Made by a program: the position numbers and the translations under genes. A stretch of DNA of 64,000 bases from Anaerolineae bacterium (GTDB lineage: Bacteria > Chloroflexota > Anaerolineae > Anaerolineales > UBA4823): positions 310,001 through 374,000 of the forward strand of contig QOQU01000003.1 of the NCBI GenBank assembly GCA_003327455.1. The letters are read 5' to 3'. Below are positions 51,220 to 59,538 of this stretch, one piece after another (position 1 is the stretch's first letter; every line of letters starts with the position of its first letter). A model generated the notes under the pieces. It was given only the letters and a program-made list of their open reading frames with translations, did no database searches and was not told the DNA's origin.

Positions 51220-53994
51220 TTAGCGGAGTAACTCCTCTGCTTTATTATAAGCCTCAAGCGCTTCGGAAAGAAGGTCTTTCCGAAGGTAGGCGTCACCCAA
51301 GAGCATCCACATCTTGACTTCCATCGGATATTGGTAGAGGGCATCCGAGAGATCTTGAATGATTTGATCCAGACCGAAACGTCGCTTGACCAGGGTTTGA
51401 TATTTTTCGATAGCCAGGTCAAGTTTGCCGTTGGAAAGAGCCAGACGAGCTTCCTCATATTGGGAATCCGCTATGGCGTCCATAGGGGCGAGAACTTCCG
51501 ATGTCATCTCGATGTTGTCCAACGTAACAGCTTCTTGTTCAACAGCCTGCAGCACATCAAATGGGAAAGCTTCCTCTTTTTTCTCAAGCGGGATAAATAC
51601 TTCTTCTGCGGCTCCCGGCAAAGATTGAATAATGTCGGCTTCGCTAACTGGCTCTCCAAACTCGGTAAATTCTTCACTCTTAGCAAAGATGCTTTCTTCT
51701 TTCTCCTTCTCCCCAAAAGGCAAGGGAGCTTCTTTCTGCTCGGGGAGTCGGAGCTCAAGCAGATCTTCCTCAGGGAGTTCAATTTCGGGAATCAGGCTTT
51801 CTCCGGCTTCAGGTATCTCCTCAAATTGGGAAAATTCATCGCTAACTGCCGACTCTATACTGACAGTTTCAGTTGGGAGAGTGACGGTCGTTTCCTCGCT
51901 TGGGAACTCTTGTATCCATTCTGTGCTTTCTTCTGGAGTAACAGCGGTAAGCCAATCTGGTATTTCGGACTCAGGAGTGGAAACTGGAGAAGGTTCGACC
52001 TGTCCTTCTTTTTCGAGCTCGGCGCGTAACCACTCCGGAAGCTCATCGGACTTAAGCTCCTGGCTGGGTGGCGATGTGAGATCAACGCCTTCGACTTGTT
52101 CTGCGGTCTCTGGTGTAGGGAACTGAGATGAAGCGTCCCAAGGCGTCTCTATTTCGACCGAAGGTTCGCTTTCCACAAGGTCTGGTTTAGAGTCTAAATA
52201 TTCGCGAATCCATTCAGGGGGTTCTTCTTTCCGTTCCTCCGGCGAAAGCAAAAGTGCCTCCTGAGCGCCTTGTTTAGCAGCCAGGCTCTCCAGCCACGCA
52301 AAAGCGTCGTCATCGCCCAGGGCAGGAAAGGTTTGATCGATTGCTGCAGGTTGTTCGGCCTGGATCTCTTCTCTGGATTGTACCCGAATGGGTTTGGTAT
52401 CCTCTTCACTGATGGCAGGTTCGCTCAATACGGGGAATGTTTCCTCGTCGTAGCTTGCCAGCAGCCAGTCTGGAAGTTGTTCGGCTTTTGAAAGGGGTTC
52501 TTCTTCAGTAAGCCAGGCTGGTAAGTCTTCGGTTGAGGAAATGGGAGATTGAGGAACTTCAGTTAACTCTGACGCGGGCAAGGGTGTTCCTGAGATTGCC
52601 TTTTCTTCTATTTCAAAATCGCTCCAGTCCGTTTCAGAGGGCGCAATTTCGGCGGTGAGATGAGATTTATTGTTTAGTTCATTTACCCATTCCGGGAGAT
52701 TTTCTACTTCAGGTTCTGAGGTCTCTTCCAGGCTTTCTTTTTCGCTCTCAATTCCGGCAAGCCAGGTTGCGATGCTGTCTCCTTCTACCGGGGGTGTCTC
52801 CTCCAGGTATGGGATTGACTCTGTTGAAACAGATGATGAATCGAGTTCATCGACGGGGGAAATCTCTTTCAACCAATCAGGAATTTCACCCGCTTCTAAC
52901 TCTTCGAAATCTTCACTTTCGGTAAAGGGAGAAGTTGGGGTGATCTCTTCTTCTACGCCTTGTCCTTCTTCCCAGCCAAGTTCTCGCGTCCATTCTGGAA
53001 TCTCAGATGAGGAGAGGGTTTCGGAGGATGTTTCCGCAGTGTCAAACAGGATTTCACTTGCTGGTTCTTCTCTTAATGCAGAAATGGCTTCGGGAGGCGA
53101 TGTCTGTTCTGTCATCCAATCAGGCAATGACGGCTCGCTTTGAGTTTCTTCTTCTGGACTTATCTGAATGCCAAGAGAAGCTGCCCAATCCGGTTGCTGA
53201 GGGATCGCCTGGGCGATTGAGGAGGTACCTTCAAATTTTTCCAGGAGAACGGCTGTATCCGGTACTTGCTCTGGGGAAGGAATGTTCTTGTTCAAGTGAG
53301 CTGCATATGGATCTAGTTCAGCAAGTTTTGTAAGATACTTTTCTGCGTCTTTTTCTTTACCTTCAAGAAGCGATATTTGCCAGAGCAGAAAAATGGCATC
53401 GTAACAATATGGCAACTTGGCGAGGATTTGATTTGCAATCTCCCTTGCCTCGGGGATTTGTTTGGTTTCAAAATAAGCTTTGGCAAGCAAAACTTCCAGA
53501 TCGGGTCGTTGAGGATCTTCAGCTAATGCCATCCGAATTTCAGCGATAGCTTGAGAATACAAATTCCCCTTCAGATACATTCTTGCCAGAGCGCTGCGGT
53601 TGAGATTGACTTTGGGCGGTTCAATCCCATCCCGGCGGCCATACAGGCGGCGCAGTTCGCCTTGAATGGCGTTGTTTGAAGGTTGGATCTCAAAGGCGCG
53701 CTCCATGTGCCAGATGGCTTCGTTTAGATTGCTTTCGTCTTCCCGAATGATGCTCATGCCGACATGGGAGATAAAATCATCGGGTAGGCTAGAGAGAATG
53801 CGTTGGAAGATATCATTGGCATCCCCGAATTTTTGACTCTCCAGGAATGCTTTTCCCAATAGACGATAGGTTTCGAGGCATTTGGGATAAAAACTTAGGA
53901 TATGACGACAGTGTCCAATAGCTTGATCGTAGAGTCCCTGATCGATCCATTCTTCAATCTGACGATGGTAAGCCCGAAGAGAAATTGAGGCCAT
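51220..53994 (-). CDS. Large acidic TPR protein with repeated [L/I]P[D/E]W motif
   Basis: 924 residues with no signal peptide. The N-terminus (about 1-230) is a run of TPR units (YDQAIGHCRHILSFYP, YSQAIAEIRMALAEDP). The middle (about 260-830) is low-complexity, rich in Glu, Ser and Pro, and carries about 13 copies of a short motif around Trp, e.g. LPDWMTE (290), IPEWTRE (332), IPDWLKE (371), LPEWVNE (433), LPAWLTE (491), LPDWLLA (507), PPEWIRE (592), LPEWLRA (652), IPDWLTA (678). A last TPR unit closes the protein (about 840-924). Reads like a flexible scaffold with multiple docking sites; partner unknown. Cotranscribed with ndk. Confidence 0.8.
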   Translation of the reverse strand: MASISLRAYHRQIEEWIDQGLYDQAIGHCRHILSFYPKCLETYRLLGKAFLESQKFGDANDIFQRILSSLPDDFISHVGMSIIREDESNLNEAIWHMERAFEIQPSNNAIQGELRRLYGRRDGIEPPKVNLNRSALARMYLKGNLYSQAIAEIRMALAEDPQRPDLEVLLAKAYFETKQIPEAREIANQILAKLPYCYDAIFLLWQISLLEGKEKDAEKYLTKLAELDPYAAHLNKNIPSPEQVPDTAVLLEKFEGTSSIAQAIPQQPDWAASLGIQISPEEETQSEPSLPDWMTEQTSPPEAISALREEPASEILFDTAETSSETLSSSEIPEWTRELGWEEGQGVEEEITPTSPFTESEDFEELEAGEIPDWLKEISPVDELDSSSVSTESIPYLEETPPVEGDSIATWLAGIESEKESLEETSEPEVENLPEWVNELNNKSHLTAEIAPSETDWSDFEIEEKAISGTPLPASELTEVPQSPISSTEDLPAWLTEEEPLSKAEQLPDWLLASYDEETFPVLSEPAISEEDTKPIRVQSREEIQAEQPAAIDQTFPALGDDDAFAWLESLAAKQGAQEALLLSPEERKEEPPEWIREYLDSKPDLVESEPSVEIETPWDASSQFPTPETAEQVEGVDLTSPPSQELKSDELPEWLRAELEKEGQVEPSPVSTPESEIPDWLTAVTPEESTEWIQEFPSEETTVTLPTETVSIESAVSDEFSQFEEIPEAGESLIPEIELPEEDLLELRLPEQKEAPLPFGEKEKEESIFAKSEEFTEFGEPVSEADIIQSLPGAAEEVFIPLEKKEEAFPFDVLQAVEQEAVTLDNIEMTSEVLAPMDAIADSQYEEARLALSNGKLDLAIEKYQTLVKRRFGLDQIIQDLSDALYQYPMEVKMWMLLGDAYLRKDLLSEALEAYNKAEELLR

Positions 53995-54072
53995 GTAAGA
54001 AACTCCCTTCCTGAACTTAACTCTGGGAAACGTTTCGGAGATACATCATTTTAGGTTCTTAATCTTATGATT

Positions 54073-54101
54073 AGCATAATGGAAACAGCTATGACTGTCA
54101 A
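54073..54101 (-). promoter_or_regulatory. Promoter of TPR-ndk unit
   Basis: Minus strand TTGACA (54101-54096), 17-base spacer, TATGCT (54078-54073), with about 72 bases of leader to the TPR start. The ribosome binding site is AGGAAGGGAG. Confidence 0.7.
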
Positions 54102-54141
54102 GTGTTTGATTTTAATTTTACCGCTCTTGAAAAGGATTCAC

Positions 54142-54172
54142 AAAAATCTCCCGGTCAGTACTGACCGAGAGA
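54142..54172 (-). terminator. Intrinsic terminator of hppA
   Basis: On the minus strand CTCTCGGTC-AGTACT-GACCGGGAG followed by ATTTTTG. One pair is G-U in this orientation and a C-A mismatch in the other, so it is built for leftward transcripts. It lies 22 bases after the hppA stop. Confidence 0.85.
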
Positions 54173-54193
54173 TGAGAAACGACAGGCGAAAGG

Positions 54194-56572
54194 TCAGGCT
54201 TTTGCAGTCTCTTCCTGGAGTGAGACTGTTTTCGCTTTTGAACGCGTGATCGCCCACCCGACAATTGCCAGCAGGATGAGGGATATGACCCAAATTGTCA
54301 ACAGCGTGCCGCCGGTTGCGCCGGCATACTTTACAATAATGGGAGCAGCAATCAAGGAGACCAGGTTTACAACCTTGATCATGGGGTTTAGAGCGGGACC
54401 GGCTGTATCCTTAAGGGGGTCTCCGACTGTGTCGCCAACCACGCCGGCTTTGTGACGCTCAGAGCCTTTGCCGGTATTGGCGGAAGGGTTGCGTGGTTCA
54501 TCTTCAATGGCTTTCTTGGCGTTATCCCAGGCGCCTCCGGCATTTGCCATAAAGACCGCTAATAGCTGACCGCTCAGGATAATGCCCGCACAGAAGCCAG
54601 CTAGAGCTTCGACTCCGAGCATCAAGCCCAGCGCCAGAGGTGTCAGCACCGAAATTACGGCTAAGGGGACTAACTCTTTCTGGGCAGCCTGGGTAGAAAT
54701 GCCAACCACGCGGGCGTAATCTGGTTTGACGGTTCCTTCCATGATGCCGGGAATTTTGAACTGACGACGTACTTCGAGCACAATCAGACTGGCAGCGCGG
54801 CTGACCGCTTTGAGGGAAAGTGAACTGAATAACCAGGGTAATGCACCACCTAATAATAAACCGATGAACACACTGACTTCAGAGACGCGAATACCGGTAT
54901 CGCTAAGCAATTGAGGGAAAGGAATTGATTCGCCGGCGGCGCGGGCAGCCAGATTTGCCGCTTCTTGGACACGACCCACATCAATAAAGAAGGAGGCAAA
55001 CAGGCTCACGGCAGCAATTACCGCTGAGGCAATGGCAATGCCTTTCGTGATGGCTTTGGTGGTGTTCCCTACTGCATCAAGATCAGCCATGATTTGGCGA
55101 GCTTTTTTCGTCTCTTCGTCGTCTAAATCATGCCAGGACATTTCTCCAATGCCATTGGCGTTATCCGAGATCGGACCGTAAGAATCCATCGCGACATTGT
55201 TGCCAGTATGGCTGAGCATACCGATGCCGATCATGGAGATTGCGTATAGCACATAGGTTGGGCCATCAGCATTATATAACAGGAGGCCAAAGATGAAGCT
55301 AATGATGATAACCACCAGAGCCCAAACACTGGATTCCATGCCAACCGATAAACCGGTCAGGATGGTTGTTGCAGGACCGGAGGTGGTGGATTCAACAATT
55401 TCTTTCACCGGGGCGCGTTTGGTCGAGGTGAAATATGAGGTCAGAGGATTAAAGGCAACTGCCAGACCAACCCCAATGGTTGTCAACATGGCCATACGCC
55501 AGTCATGAGCGTAGAAGATAGCCAGCAGGAATGCCCATATAATCGTGTTGACGCTGGAAACCTCGTAGGAACGGAACATGGCTTCTTCGGCATCTTCAGC
55601 GTGCAGGAAGCCGAATAAACCACTTTTAGGGACTTTTTGCCAGATAGGTACCGCAAAGGTTCCGAGGATGGATGAAATTACACCGATGGCTCGAATGGCA
55701 AGTGGATAAACGATCCACATGAGATTGCCGGTCATTGCCACCAAAGCCAGTCCGATAATCAAAGCGGAGACAATGGTTACTTCATAGGACTCAAAGATGT
55801 CCGCTGCCATTCCAGCGCAGTCTCCAACGTTGTCCCCGACCAGATCGGCAACTACAGCAGCATTACGAGGATCGTCTTCCGGAATATCTTTTTCGACTTT
55901 ACCGACTAGATCGGCGCCAACATCAGCAGCTTTGGTGTAGATGCCACCACCAACGCGCATAAATAGAGCAATTAAAGTACCACCGAAACCAAAACCGAGT
56001 AAGGCATCGGGAGCGGCTTTGCCAAAGATGACAAAGATTAACGTGCCACCCAGCAATCCTAAGCCGTCGGTCAACATGCCGGTAATGGTACCGGCGTAAT
56101 AGGCAATCGTTAGAGCTTCGTTTAAGCTGCGTCGGGAAGCAGAGGCTGCTCGAACACTCGCCTGGATCGCCATGCGCATCCCTAGTTGGCCTACCAGAAG
56201 GGAAAAAGATGCTCCCATAATAAATGCAATTGTGCGTCCAACAGCAATAGCGATTTGCGCCTGGTCTCCAAATTCCTCAGCTGCCTCGGGGGTTGGCGGT
56301 ACGATATAGACGCTTAGAAACAAGGCAACTGTCAGGATTAGGATGAGGGGAAGAATGGTTTTCAATTGCCGATTCAGGTAGCTATCTGCTCCGATGCGAA
56401 TGGCTTCCCAGACCTCTTGCATTTTCGGAGAGCCTTTATCTTTGTTGAGTACGTTACCGCGTAGAAGCCAGGCATAGATCAGGCTAATGAAAGCGGTAAT
56501 CAAGACGCCGATAACGACAATTTGTTCAAAAGGAGCTAAGCCGTGTCGACTACCTAACCAGAGAATATCCAT
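54194..56572 (-). CDS. hppA: Membrane-bound ion-pumping pyrophosphatase
   Basis: Hydrolyses PPi and pumps H+ (or Na+) across the membrane. 792 residues, about 16 membrane segments. The PPi site shows DVGADLVGKVEKDIPEDDPRN at 218-237 and DNVGDCAGMAADIFES near 247-262; a second acidic loop has DSYGPISDNANG near 463-474 and the C-terminal one GDTVGDPLKDTAG. Position 506 in GNTTKA is lysine, which marks the K+-independent subfamily. ATG at 56572 has GGAGG 7 bases upstream; the longer frame runs through the promoter and is rejected. Confidence 0.95.
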   Translation of the reverse strand: MDILWLGSRHGLAPFEQIVVIGVLITAFISLIYAWLLRGNVLNKDKGSPKMQEVWEAIRIGADSYLNRQLKTILPLILILTVALFLSVYIVPPTPEAAEEFGDQAQIAIAVGRTIAFIMGASFSLLVGQLGMRMAIQASVRAASASRRSLNEALTIAYYAGTITGMLTDGLGLLGGTLIFVIFGKAAPDALLGFGFGGTLIALFMRVGGGIYTKAADVGADLVGKVEKDIPEDDPRNAAVVADLVGDNVGDCAGMAADIFESYEVTIVSALIIGLALVAMTGNLMWIVYPLAIRAIGVISSILGTFAVPIWQKVPKSGLFGFLHAEDAEEAMFRSYEVSSVNTIIWAFLLAIFYAHDWRMAMLTTIGVGLAVAFNPLTSYFTSTKRAPVKEIVESTTSGPATTILTGLSVGMESSVWALVVIIISFIFGLLLYNADGPTYVLYAISMIGIGMLSHTGNNVAMDSYGPISDNANGIGEMSWHDLDDEETKKARQIMADLDAVGNTTKAITKGIAIASAVIAAVSLFASFFIDVGRVQEAANLAARAAGESIPFPQLLSDTGIRVSEVSVFIGLLLGGALPWLFSSLSLKAVSRAASLIVLEVRRQFKIPGIMEGTVKPDYARVVGISTQAAQKELVPLAVISVLTPLALGLMLGVEALAGFCAGIILSGQLLAVFMANAGGAWDNAKKAIEDEPRNPSANTGKGSERHKAGVVGDTVGDPLKDTAGPALNPMIKVVNLVSLIAAPIIVKYAGATGGTLLTIWVISLILLAIVGWAITRSKAKTVSLQEETAKA

Positions 56573-56633
56573 ACCCTTTCCTCCGGATTGAAATATGATG
56601 GTTCTGCCTTTAAGGAAACAGGCGAACGGATGG

Positions 56634-56662
56634 ATTATACTCAAGCCCTTAAAAAGTGTCAA
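56634..56662 (-). promoter_or_regulatory. Promoter of hppA, consensus
   Basis: Minus strand TTGACA (56662-56657), 17-base spacer, TATAAT (56639-56634): full consensus, about 62 bases before the start codon. Suggests strong constitutive expression. Confidence 0.85.
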
Positions 56663-57118
56663 TCGAAAAATTTTTATATTAAAGTGGCTTTTTCTCAATT
56701 TTTCTACAGGGCTAGAGCCCTGCCTCGGTCTGTGAAAGCCATGCAGGCAAACGTAATCCGTCGGATTGAGATGAGATTTCATGTTCTGAGAAAGGATTTC
56801 AGTCTGCAAAAATCTGGCTGATTGGTAGGCGCATCTGACCGGGTATTGCAGTAAGCAAATAATTACTATCATAAGTATTAAATTTTCATTAATTCTTGTG
56901 CAGCTACTTGACTTTGAAGGTGGTTTTAATGTATAAACTTTTTCAGTAAGATATAGCGGGTAGCGGTGGTTGATGCGACTTGGCTTCAAATGGGGCACTG
57001 CTTCCTAAGAGGGATGCTGTGCTTTTTGTTGTCTTGAAGATGAGGTAGGTTATTTTGGGTCTTGATTTTCGATCACAAAAAGTGTATTCTGTATATACCA
57101 AATCGTTTTGGATGGTAG
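56663..57118 (+). promoter_or_regulatory. Intergenic hppA-rpoD region with two candidate rpoD promoters
   Basis: No gene seen in this 456-base stretch. Candidate promoters for the sigma factor: TTGACT (56908-56913), 18 bases, TATAAA (56932-56937); and TTGATT (57062-57067), 17 bases, TATTCT (57085-57090). A perfect hairpin CAGGGC-TAGA-GCCCTG sits at 56707-56722 with no T-tract. Confidence 0.55.
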
Positions 57119-58345
57119 ATGAGTTCTATGCTTGATGAAAACTTATTGAACGAATTAAGTGAAAGAGAAGACGACGAAAATAATGCAATTGCCCGTTTGA
57201 TCGAGTTGGGTCGGCAGAAATCGTATGTTACGATCGATGATATTTTGAGTTTCTTCCCTGAAGCCGAACAAGATGTCGACCAACTCGAAGAAGCGTTTGC
57301 CGCTTTGCTGAGTGCGGGTATTCCTTATGTCGATGACGCCAGTCTGGTTGGTCCGACTGAGGAGGAACTCTCGGAGGAAGAAGCCGAAGAAGAGTTACCT
57401 GCTCATTTGGCTATTGACGATAATTATCTGGCGAATATCGACACCGATGACACAATTGGCCTCTATCTGAAAGAGGTAGGACGTGTGCCGCTTCTTACAG
57501 CTGAAGAAGAGGTTGAGTTATCCCAACGAATAGAACGCGGCCGTCTTGCCCGCGAGGAACTGGCGCGTGGTAACGTCAGCCCACGTCGGCGGAAGGAACT
57601 ACAAGCTCTGATTGAAGATGGTTGGGCAGCTCGCGAACATCTCATTACGGCTAACTCACGATTGGTGATTAGTGTGGCGAAGAAGTATATGGGGCGTGGG
57701 GTTCCGTTTCTGGATTTGATTCAAGAAGGGAACATCGGGCTGATTCGGGCCGCAAAGAAGTTCGATTATCGGCGAGGGCACAAATTCAGCACCTATGCCA
57801 CCTGGTGGATTCGGCAGGCAGTTACGCGGGCGATCGCCGATCAAGGGCGCACGATCCGGGTACCAGTACATATGGGGGATCAAATCAACAAATTGCTGCG
57901 AGTTCAACATCAACTCACGCAGCGTCTGGGTCGGGATCCAACGGTTGAGGAGTTAGCCGAGGCGCTAGACGTGCCGCCGCAAAAGGTCGAAAATATGATT
58001 CAAGTTGCGCGTCGTCCGTTGTCATTGGAGACCCCTACGGATGATGAGGAGGACTCAGTATTAGGTGACTTCATCCAGGATGAAGAAGTCTCAGCTCCAG
58101 ACGAAACAGCCACCTATAATCTCTTGCGGGAGCACCTGGAAGCTGTTTTGAATAGCCTGCCACCCCGTGAGGTGCGCATTTTACAGTTACGCTATGGTTT
58201 GTTGGATGGTCAGGCATATACACTGGAAGAAGTGGGGCGTAAGATGGGAGTCACCCGCGAACGGGTGCGCCAGATAGAAGCGCAGGCGTTGAGTCGTTTG
58301 CGCCACCCTTCGATCCGCAGAAAACTGCGAGAGTATTTAGGATAA
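57119..58345 (+). CDS. rpoD: Primary RNA polymerase sigma factor (sigma-70)
   Basis: 408 residues. An acidic N-terminal part (region 1.1-like, to about 100) precedes region 1.2 ([21 protein letters not shown] near 112), region 2 with [24 protein letters not shown] and the -10-reading [18 protein letters not shown], region 3, and region 4.2 with [23 protein letters not shown] for -35 recognition. No large region 1.2/2.1 insert, so it is of the short (SigA) kind. GGATGG is a weak ribosome binding site; ATG nine bases further in is an alternative. Confidence 0.95.
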   Translation: MSSMLDENLLNELSEREDDENNAIARLIELGRQKSYVTIDDILSFFPEAEQDVDQLEEAFAALLSAGIPYVDDASLVGPTEEELSEEEAEEELPAHLAIDDNYLANIDTDDTIGLYLKEVGRVPLLTAEEEVELSQRIERGRLAREELARGNVSPRRRKELQALIEDGWAAREHLITANSRLVISVAKKYMGRGVPFLDLIQEGNIGLIRAAKKFDYRRGHKFSTYATWWIRQAVTRAIADQGRTIRVPVHMGDQINKLLRVQHQLTQRLGRDPTVEELAEALDVPPQKVENMIQVARRPLSLETPTDDEEDSVLGDFIQDEEVSAPDETATYNLLREHLEAVLNSLPPREVRILQLRYGLLDGQAYTLEEVGRKMGVTRERVRQIEAQALSRLRHPSIRRKLREYLG

Positions 58346-58390
58346 TCTCCTTAGAATCTAAAATTGATGCTTGGAGGAGTAGCCAGAAGA

Positions 58391-59386
58391 TCAACCCAAA
58401 ACCGAGCGAGGCTGCTCCTCTAAAAACCATTTCACAGTATCGCTAATTGTTTCGAATATTGGTCTTGGCTTGTATCCTAATTCTCTTGTTGCTTTTTGAT
58501 GACTGATATCAGAATTGCTTCTCAAGACCTCTATCGAATAGGGGGTAAGACGTGGTCGAAAGTTCATGATGCGAGCGTAATAAGGGGAAATTCTTGCAAT
58601 GACTTTTGCTAAAAAGAGAGGGAGTTTGATGTTAAGGGTAGGTTTTCTGGTTATGCGACTGACAGTTTTGATCAATTCCTTGATGTTAACTTTATGACCT
58701 CCAAGGATGTAAATTTCATCGCGTCGACCTGCCGCCCGGGCTGAAATCAGGCCTGCTACCACGTCTCGGACATCTACAAAATCATATGCACCCTCGATAT
58801 AAAAAATCAGCTGCCCTTGTGCAACGCTTTGCAAAAATTCTCCCATCTCTGAATGGTAAAAATCATATGGACCAATCACGCCTGTTGGACAGATGATGAC
58901 TGCGTCCAGGCCTTCTTGAGCGGCTCTTTTTACATCCAGGCTGGCAATTGCTTTACAGCGGTCGTATTCCCCGTAGGGATTGTCTGGATCAAATCCAACT
59001 GATTCATCGATGATGCGTCCGGTTGGAATGCGGCGCAGAGCATGGATTGAGCTGGTGTAAACCAATCGTTTTACACATTTCTTTTTGGCAAGTTCCAGAA
59101 TGTTGCGAGTACCTTCGACATTCACCCGCCAAATTAAAGGGTTTGGACCGGGCATAATGGAGATTACACCTGCCAGATGATAAATAGTGTCAACTCCTTC
59201 CATTGCCCTCTGAAGTGAATTTCTGTCGAGGATATCACCAGGAAATAACTCTGCATCTACCCCAGAAAGGGAAAGCGGATTTTCCCGGTACCAGTAAAAG
59301 GCCCGAACCTTCTCCCCTTGTTCAACTAATTTTCGGACAAGGACGTTGCCAATATGTCCGGTAGCACCTGTAACCAGGATTGACAT
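58391..59386 (-). CDS. NAD-dependent epimerase/dehydratase (extended SDR)
   Basis: 331 residues. Rossmann motif VTGATGHIGN at 5-14, active-site serine in YTSSIHA near 113-119, and Y-x-x-x-K in YDRCK near 142-146. The overall look is that of the dihydroflavonol reductase/HpnA-like branch acting on sugar or isoprenoid-type substrates; the substrate cannot be fixed. The ATG at 59386 is preceded by AGAGGA. The promoter carries a perfect inverted repeat downstream of its -10, so expression is likely repressed by a TetR-type protein not encoded here. Confidence 0.85.
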   Translation of the reverse strand: MSILVTGATGHIGNVLVRKLVEQGEKVRAFYWYRENPLSLSGVDAELFPGDILDRNSLQRAMEGVDTIYHLAGVISIMPGPNPLIWRVNVEGTRNILELAKKKCVKRLVYTSSIHALRRIPTGRIIDESVGFDPDNPYGEYDRCKAIASLDVKRAAQEGLDAVIICPTGVIGPYDFYHSEMGEFLQSVAQGQLIFYIEGAYDFVDVRDVVAGLISARAAGRRDEIYILGGHKVNIKELIKTVSRITRKPTLNIKLPLFLAKVIARISPYYARIMNFRPRLTPYSIEVLRSNSDISHQKATRELGYKPRPIFETISDTVKWFLEEQPRSVLG

Positions 59387-59400
59387 AGAATATCCTCTTC

Positions 59401-59430
59401 TAAATAATACCGACCAGTCGGTATTATTTA
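59401..59430. promoter_or_regulatory. TetR-type operator upstream of the SDR gene
   Basis: A perfect inverted repeat with 14-base arms and a 2-base centre: TAAATAATACCGAC-CA-GTCGGTATTATTTA. The core ACCGACCAGTCGGT has the form seen for many TetR-family operators. It covers the predicted start of transcription, ending at the first base of the -10. Confidence 0.75.
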
Positions 59431-59458
59431 GTATACCCGACGTGCGATTTAATGTCAA
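59430..59458 (-). promoter_or_regulatory. Promoter of the SDR gene
   Basis: Minus strand TTGACA (59458-59453), 17-base spacer, TATACT (59435-59430). Strong promoter, with the operator placed immediately downstream to block it. Confidence 0.8.
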
Positions 59459-59538
59459 TCAGATTGGCGGTACTCAGGGTAGGATTTGGAGATGAGTGAG
59501 ATCGTTCATTTGACTTTTTGGAGAGATACCTGAGTATC

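Noticed and set aside
51198-51458. Long N-terminal extension of ndk
   Set aside because: It overlaps the TPR gene in another frame and has no similarity; the GTG at 51197 with GGAGG starts a complete 150-residue enzyme.
51632-52126. Open frame on the plus strand inside the TPR gene, Ser-rich
   Set aside because: It is the antisense of the Glu/Ser-rich region of the TPR protein, open only because of composition.
56707-56722. Perfect hairpin taken for a terminator
   Set aside because: No T-tract on either strand and no transcript expected to end there.
56573-56998. 142-codon extension of hppA
   Set aside because: It reads through the consensus promoter at 56634-56662 and has no membrane-pump similarity.
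58374-58420. Imperfect inverted repeat between rpoD and the SDR gene as a terminator
   Set aside because: The loop of about 27 bases is long, one arm lies inside the SDR coding end, and there is no T-tract.
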